Under the pieces are notes generated by a model. That model was given only the letters and a program-made list of their open reading frames with translations. It was not told the origin of the DNA and ran no database searches. From PUPG01 sp041686485 (GTDB lineage Bacteria; Bacteroidota; Bacteroidia; Bacteroidales; UBA7960), in NCBI GenBank assembly GCA_041686485.1, contig JAWLDT010000084.1, forward strand, positions 1-9,582: a DNA stretch of 9,582 nucleotides, in the 5' to 3' direction. Below are positions 6,216-9,582 of the stretch, piece by piece; the first letter of the stretch is position 1; the number at the start of each line of letters is the position of its first letter. Made by a program: the position numbers and the translations under genes.

Positions 6216-7076
6216 TCAATGTTTACTCAACAGATCCCCAAACGCTTCCTCCAGCTTTGGAAACCGGAAGAAAAAACCGTGGTTCTCCAGTTTCCCGGGC
6301 AGGGCGGTCTGACCGTGGGTCAGGGTTTCGGCGGCCTTGCCGTACATAACCTTTAGTGCCAGGGGTGGGATAGGAATAATGGCTGGCCGTCGGAGGGTGG
6401 AAGCGAGTTTTTTTGTAAACGCCTTATTGGTAACCGGGTGCGGAGAAGTAATGTTTACCGGACCGCTGAGCTCCGGCTTTTTCAGTGCGAACTGAAAGGC
6501 ACCCAGCACATCTTCGATGTGTACCCACGACATCATTTGCCGTCCATGTCCGATCGGGCCACCAATCCCTGCTTTGAAAGGCGGGAGCATCTGTTTAAGG
6601 GCGCCGCCGTCATCGCCGAGGATAACCCCAAAACGAAACATGATGGTTTGGCAGGCAAACTGTGCTTTAGTCGCGGCTGCCTCCCAATCGCGGCATACCT
6701 CACCCAGAAAGGTGTCGGCCACAGCATCGCTTTGTTCATCATAGGCACCTGATTCCGGATAAATCCCCACGGCCGATGCGCAGATGAAAACCTCCGGTTT
6801 CTGTGCCATTTGGCTGATGGCCTCCGTGAGCCGTGTGGTGGTCTGTACACGACTGTCATAAATGGTTTGCCGGTACTTTTTTGTCCACCGGCGCATGATC
6901 GGCGCGCCCGCAAGGTGAATGATAACGGAAGAACCCTCCAGCTTTTCCGCCAGCCCTGGAGCTTCCAGGTCAAACACCTCCCGTCCGAGCGGAAGGACAT
7001 CATGGCCGAGCAGCTGAAACATTAAACGCACCTTGCTCCCTACAAACCCCGTTGATCCGCTAATGGCGATTTTCAT
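6216..7076 (-). CDS. TIGR01777 (SDR39U1/YfcH-like) NAD(P)-binding epimerase-family protein
   Basis: A cytoplasmic short-chain-dehydrogenase-like protein of the TIGR01777 family; the reaction is unknown for most members, including this one. The N-terminal nucleotide-binding fold starts MKIAISGSTGFVGSKV, with glycine motif GSTGFVG at 7-13. Further landmarks are VIIHLAGAPI (51-60), ASAVGIYPESG (100-110, the usual serine and tyrosine positions), FRFGVILGDDGG (147-158) and SWVHIEDV (183-190). The C-terminal DUF1731-like segment (about 235-283) runs from PIPPLALKVMYG to FRFPKLEEAFGDLL. The 286-residue length is near the family's usual 300. I start at 7076 because MKIAISG is the natural N-terminus; an in-frame ATG seven codons upstream (7097) adds a non-family extension. 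No clear promoter or Shine-Dalgarno is visible. Its nearest neighbour downstream on this strand is radA, across a 397-bp repeat-bearing spacer. Confidence 0.93.
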   Translation of the reverse strand: MKIAISGSTGFVGSKVRLMFQLLGHDVLPLGREVFDLEAPGLAEKLEGSSVIIHLAGAPIMRRWTKKYRQTIYDSRVQTTTRLTEAISQMAQKPEVFICASAVGIYPESGAYDEQSDAVADTFLGEVCRDWEAAATKAQFACQTIMFRFGVILGDDGGALKQMLPPFKAGIGGPIGHGRQMMSWVHIEDVLGAFQFALKKPELSGPVNITSPHPVTNKAFTKKLASTLRRPAIIPIPPLALKVMYGKAAETLTHGQTALPGKLENHGFFFRFPKLEEAFGDLLSKH

Positions 7077-7129
7077 TCTGATATTGTTTTGTTGCACAAT
7101 GGAATGTGATGACTTGCTATTTTGTTTCT

Positions 7130-7169
7130 CGCAGAAGCCCGCAGATGTTTTCGCTGATGCTCGCAGAGG
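7130..7169. repeat. Degenerate CGCAGA repeat
   Basis: CGCAGA occurs at 7130, 7140 and 7162, with the variant CGCTGA at 7152, so roughly a 10-12-base period. It lies upstream of the epimerase gene on the minus strand. Similar CGCAGA/CGCAAAG tracts are common between Bacteroidota genes, from general familiarity. Confidence 0.45.
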
Positions 7170-7266
7170 ATCCTATGGTGATCTGGTTGCTCCAGTTGCT
7201 GTCTTTTAGGTCATTTAAGCTGCCCCTCAGGGCGAGACACAGGCACTCTGGTTTGGTTTGTCCAAT

Positions 7267-7344
7267 CAGGAGGATGGAACCTCCTGTCTGAGGATTCCAT
7301 CTCCCCGGGGAGTTTCCATCCTCCGTCAGGAGATGGAAACCTCC
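7267..7344. repeat. Alternating-orientation GGAGRTGGAA motif cluster
   Basis: Two forward copies are GGAGGATGGAACCTCC (7269-7284) and GGAGATGGAAACCTCC (7329-7344). Two reverse copies are GGATTCCATCTCC (7292-7304) and GGAGTTTCCATCCTCC (7309-7324). Reverse copies lie between the forward ones, and CTCCCCGGGGAG (7301-7312) is a perfect 12-base palindrome at the centre. Several alternative hairpins are possible. No gene is visible. Confidence 0.65.
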
Positions 7345-7358
7345 ATGAAAAACCAAAA

Positions 7359-7379
7359 GCGTCCTCACGTCCTTGCGTC
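7359..7379 (-). repeat. Short 9-bp-period repeat related to 2713-2737
   Basis: Read on the minus strand the tract contains GACGCAAGG followed by ACGTGAGGACGC. It resembles the CACGAAGGA repeat at 2721-2737 in period and in its AAGGAC core. Confidence 0.4.
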
Positions 7380-7401
7380 TTTTTTTATGTCACCCTGACC
7401 C

Positions 7402-7500
7402 GTCCTGATTTTTGTTTACACTTTACTTTTCACTTTTTTCTTCTTCCTTCCAGCTTCTAGCTTCCAGCTTCGAGCTTTTTTTCTTCTTCCTTCCAGCTTC
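7402..7500. repeat. 99-bp duplicate of 7601-7699 at a second false gap
   Basis: These 99 bases are identical to 7601-7699 after the N run. As at the first gap, the repeat length is exactly 99 and the gap exactly 100 N. This points to an unmerged contig overlap. The true sequence probably contains this pyrimidine-rich heptamer tract once. Confidence 0.9.
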
Positions 7501-7600
7501 NNNNNNNNNNNNNNNNNNNNNNNNNNNNNNNNNNNNNNNNNNNNNNNNNNNNNNNNNNNNNNNNNNNNNNNNNNNNNNNNNNNNNNNNNNNNNNNNNNNN
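7501..7600. other. Assembly gap of 100 N
   Basis: A second placeholder gap of exactly 100 N inside a repeat-rich spacer. Frames that read across it are meaningless. Confidence 0.97.
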
Positions 7601-7646
7601 GTCCTGATTTTTGTTTACACTTTACTTTTCACTTTTTTCTTCTTCC

Positions 7647-7710
7647 TTCCAGCTTCTAGCTTCCAGCTTCGAGCTTTTTTTCTTCTTCCTTCCAGCTTCC
7701 AGCTTCGAGC
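7647..7710 (-). repeat. GCTNGAA heptamer arrays, two blocks
   Basis: On the plus strand the units are TTCCAGC, TTCTAGC, TTCCAGC, TTCGAGC (7647-7674). After a T/C-rich spacer come TTCCAGC, TTCCAGC, TTCGAGC (7690-7710). Read on the minus strand these are GCTNGAA units, as at 9433-9467. Part of the first block is duplicated before the N gap (7447-7474) by the assembly artefact. Confidence 0.8.
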
Positions 7711-7714
7711 TTTT

Positions 7715-7776
7715 TTCACCGTTCACCGTTCACTGTTCACCGTTCACCGTTCACTGTTCACTGTTCACTGTTCACT
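7715..7776 (-). repeat. CRGTRAA heptamer array upstream of the TolC-like gene
   Basis: On the plus strand about nine heptamers run without interruption: TTCACCG or TTCACTG, last unit partial. Read on the minus strand they are CGGTGAA and CAGTGAA. The array ends 129 bases before the TolC-like start codon, upstream of its putative promoter. Confidence 0.85.
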
Positions 7777-7848
7777 ATAAAATTACACAAAATGAACGGA
7801 TTCAAATAATAATTCAACCTGTAAATAATGAATTTTGTATTTGTTTTA

Positions 7849-7856
7849 TACTTTTG
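7849..7856 (+). promoter_or_regulatory. Putative Bacteroidota -7 promoter box for the TolC-like gene
   Basis: TACTTTTG at 7849-7856 fits TAnnTTTG exactly and would start transcription near 7863, leaving a leader of about 43 bases. A weaker alternative is TATCTTGT at 7862-7869, with TTTG at 7840-7843 as its -33 box across 18 bases. The two cannot be separated by eye. Confidence 0.4.
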
Positions 7857-7905
7857 TACACTATCTTGTGAGTAACGTATATTTTAAAACCTTTTCTCTT
7901 AGACC

Positions 7906-9348
7906 ATGAAAGCAATTATACAGTTTACCCTATTACTGGCAGTGGCATTGCTGTTTTACGGAAACAGTCCGGCCTATGGCGACCAGCCCTGGAGCTTGCA
8001 GGATTGCGTGCAATATGCACTCGACAACAACTTGCGCATACAACAGCAGCAACTCAACGTGGATGTGGCTGATGAAGACCTGAAGCAAAGCAAGGCCAAC
8101 CTGTTTCCTTCTTTAAATGCCAACGCATCGCACCGCTACAACTATGGACGTTCGCTGGACCCGGTCACCAATGAGTTTTCGACCGAGCGGATTCAGACAA
8201 ACAATTTCAATCTGAGTAGTGGCGTCACTATTTTTCAGGGGTTCCAGCTCAGAAACCAGATCGATCGTGACCGTTATGACCTGCAGGCGAGCAGGCATGA
8301 TGTAGAAGCCATGGAGAATGATATCTCCCTGGCGGTAGCTTCTGCGTATTTACAGGTGCTTTTCAGCAAGGAGATGGTGGAGATGGCCGCTAACCAGCTG
8401 GAGATCACCCGGCAGCAGGTTACACGAACCGCGCAGCTTGTGGAGGCCGGCACCCTGGCCCGGGGAAGTCTGCTGACCATCCAGGCCCAGGAAGCGTCGG
8501 AAGAAGTTCAGTTGGTGGATGCCGAAAACCAGCTTGAGATGGCTTATCTCGACCTTAAGCAGTTGCTGGATTTGCGCGAAGATGTTGACTTCGAAATCGA
8601 AATTCCTGATATTGAGGTTTCTCAGGAAGAGATAACCGAGTACTCCCCTTTGCAGATCTACGACACGGCCGTACAGATCCAGCCTGACGTACGTTCTGCG
8701 GAAGCGCGCCTCGCCAGCGCCGACAAAAACTATGATATCGCCCGTGGCGGCAGAAGCCCGCAGCTGTCCCTGAGCGGAAGTGTCGGTACCGGTTATTCTG
8801 AAGGCCGCATGGAAATTGCTGAAGTCATCGAAATGGATCCTGAACAAATCGGACAAACCGCATCCGGCGAGGCGGTGTTTGCCCCCACTTTTGATTATGA
8901 AACCGCTGTTATCCCCTTCTGGGATCAGGTGGATGAAAACCTGAACCGCAGTGTCGGCCTCTTTCTGCAAATCCCTATTTTTAATAACTTCCAGACACGC
9001 ACAGCCATATCCCGCTCCAGGATTGCCCTCGATAATGCCCGTCTGCAAAAGCAGATCGTCCGTGAGAATTTTTATAAAACCATCGAACAATCTTATAACG
9101 ACGCTGCCGCCGCTATGCAACGTTATCTGGCTTCTGAAAAGAACGTGGAAGCCCTGGAAGAATCATTCCGCTACATGGAACAACGTTTTAATGTGGGTAT
9201 GGTCAACACCATAGAATATAATGATGCCAAAAACCGCCTGGCAAATGCCCGGTCAGAGCTGCTGCAGGCAAAATATGAATACGTGTTCCGGGTTCAGATC
9301 CTTGACTTTTACGTAGGAAACCCCTTGTCGCTGGTAAATAACCAGTAG
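7906..9348 (+). CDS. TolC-family outer-membrane efflux protein
   Basis: An outer-membrane channel subunit that would form a trimeric barrel and periplasmic tunnel for a tripartite efflux or type I secretion system. Residues 1-25 form a Sec signal with likely cleavage after AYG. The mature protein has the two-fold TolC repeat. The first half starts WSLQDCVQYALDNNLRIQQQQ (split here for reading: WSLQDCV at 29-35) and includes SSGVTIFQGFQLRNQIDRDRYDL. The second half includes DVRSAEARLASADKNYDIAR, SPQLSLSGSVGTGY, LFLQIPIFNNFQTR and FNVGMVNTIEYNDAKNRLANA. Long charged, Gln/Ala-rich stretches fit the alpha-helical tunnel. The 480-residue length is normal for Bacteroidota members. No membrane-fusion or pump gene is visible; such partners commonly follow TolC genes but the window ends 234 bases later. 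The stop is TAG with a second TAG directly after it, overlapping a REP-like hairpin guide. Confidence 0.95.
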   Translation: MKAIIQFTLLLAVALLFYGNSPAYGDQPWSLQDCVQYALDNNLRIQQQQLNVDVADEDLKQSKANLFPSLNANASHRYNYGRSLDPVTNEFSTERIQTNNFNLSSGVTIFQGFQLRNQIDRDRYDLQASRHDVEAMENDISLAVASAYLQVLFSKEMVEMAANQLEITRQQVTRTAQLVEAGTLARGSLLTIQAQEASEEVQLVDAENQLEMAYLDLKQLLDLREDVDFEIEIPDIEVSQEEITEYSPLQIYDTAVQIQPDVRSAEARLASADKNYDIARGGRSPQLSLSGSVGTGYSEGRMEIAEVIEMDPEQIGQTASGEAVFAPTFDYETAVIPFWDQVDENLNRSVGLFLQIPIFNNFQTRTAISRSRIALDNARLQKQIVRENFYKTIEQSYNDAAAAMQRYLASEKNVEALEESFRYMEQRFNVGMVNTIEYNDAKNRLANARSELLQAKYEYVFRVQILDFYVGNPLSLVNNQ

Positions 9349-9371
9349 TAGGCGCAGCACTTGGGCTGCGT
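9348..9371 (+). repeat. Single REP-like GTAG hairpin at the stop of the TolC-like gene
   Basis: GTAG (9348-9351) shares its G with the stop codon. The stem is CGCAGC (9353-9358) and GCTGCG (9365-9370) around an ACTTGG loop, with G9352.T9371 as a possible extra wobble pair. The hairpin core is identical to that of the tandem array at 4061-4198, about 5 kb away, but without the 46-bp unit's tail. It could stabilise the 3' end of the mRNA; there is no T-run to make it a standard terminator. Confidence 0.8.
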
Positions 9372-9379
9372 GCCAGAAA

Positions 9380-9428
9380 CGGTAAACAGTGAACAGTGAA
9401 CGGTAAACAGTGAACAGTAAACGGTAAA
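9380..9428 (+). repeat. CRGTRAA heptamer array after the TolC-like gene
   Basis: Seven uninterrupted units: CGGTAAA, CAGTGAA, CAGTGAA, CGGTAAA, CAGTGAA, CAGTAAA, CGGTAAA. All differences are purine transitions at positions 2 and 5 of the heptamer. Confidence 0.9.
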
Positions 9429-9432
9429 ATAA

Positions 9433-9467
9433 GCTCGAAGCTCGAAGCTGGAAGCTGGAAGCTGGAA
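9433..9467 (+). repeat. GCTNGAA heptamer array
   Basis: Five uninterrupted units: GCTCGAA twice, then GCTGGAA three times. Only the fourth base varies. It starts four bases after the CRGTRAA array and is followed by purine-rich GCAGAGAAGAAG. Confidence 0.9.
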
Positions 9468-9477
9468 GCAGAGAAGA

Positions 9478-9505
9478 AGTTATAAGTTGGAAGTTAGAGG
9501 TTAGA
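9478..9505 (+). repeat. AGTTNGA-type heptamer array
   Basis: Four 7-base units: AGTTATA, AGTTGGA, AGTTAGA, GGTTAGA. This is a third heptamer family in register-like succession behind the other two. It is more degenerate, so the call is less certain. Confidence 0.6.
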
Positions 9506-9546
9506 TAGAGAAGTCTCAATTACTTCCCCGCGGAAAGCTACCGTAA

Positions 9547-9566
9547 TGACAGCGCTTGAGCTGTCA
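9547..9566. repeat. RCTTGR-loop hairpin near the right edge
   Basis: Arms TGACAGC (9547-9553) and GCTGTCA (9560-9566) form a perfect 7-bp stem around GCTTGA. The loop differs from the ACTTGG loop of the REP-like hairpins by two transitions. On the minus strand the hairpin is preceded by GTGG; on the plus strand by GTAA. It may be a diverged member of the same family. Confidence 0.55.
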
Positions 9567-9582
9567 CCACAGTTGCAGGCCG

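Noticed and set aside
7106..7368. Small open frames on both strands between the epimerase gene and the second gap
   Set aside because: They cover CGCAGA and GGAGRTGGAA repeats, resemble no family, and have no start signals.
7412..7871. Open frames with a Phe/Ser-rich repeated peptide in the second gap region
   Set aside because: They are translations of the heptamer arrays (7 nt gives a 7-residue peptide period) and one crosses the N run.
9253..9519. 88-codon minus-strand frame at the 3' end of the TolC-like gene
   Set aside because: Most of it translates heptamer arrays and a REP-like hairpin, and it overlaps a well-supported gene.

Overview
The window looks like a chromosomal stretch from a draft or metagenome-derived Bacteroidota genome, perhaps Bacteroidales or Marinilabiliales. 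Three things suggest this: start codons without clear Shine-Dalgarno sequences, two perfect Bacteroidota-type -7 promoter boxes (TAnnTTTG), and intergenic spaces full of the short hairpins and tandem repeats typical of that phylum. The lineage is inferred from general pattern, not from a marker gene. Six protein genes are well supported, and all belong to recognisable families.

Layout, left to right. A sigma-54 response regulator (187-1530, +) converges with a two-gene minus-strand block: a baeRF-type (eRF1/Pelota-related) probable ribosome-associated protein (2675-1533) and, upstream of it, a DJ-1/PfpI-family lipoprotein (3423-2785). A repeat-rich spacer (3424-4447) follows. It holds two inverted copies of a two-hairpin element, a third related hairpin pair, a tandem 46-bp array of REP-like GTAG hairpins, and a 100-N gap. 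Next are radA (5818-4448, -), a repeat-bearing spacer, a TIGR01777/SDR39U1-type epimerase (7076-6216, -), another 800-bp repeat spacer with a second 100-N gap, and a TolC-family outer-membrane efflux gene (7906-9348, +). Heptamer repeats and another REP-like hairpin close the window.

Both N gaps are almost certainly false. Each is exactly 100 N long, and each is flanked by an identical 99-bp sequence on both sides, as expected when two overlapping contig ends were scaffolded but not merged. The duplicated 3' end of radA and the duplicated pyrimidine-rich tract are therefore assembly artefacts.

I see no new multi-gene system. The most unusual content is non-coding: (i) a hairpin family with an RCTTGR loop, several copies preceded by GTAG or GGAG as in RAYT-associated REPs; (ii) a two-hairpin element whose two copies keep pairing by compensatory change; (iii) heptamer repeats (CRGTRAA, GCTNGAA, AGTTNGA) arranged in the same order and inverted on either side of the tolC-like gene. 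Among the proteins, a GGQ tripeptide in the baeRF-like protein, at a place resembling the eRF1 GGQ loop, is the point most worth checking.
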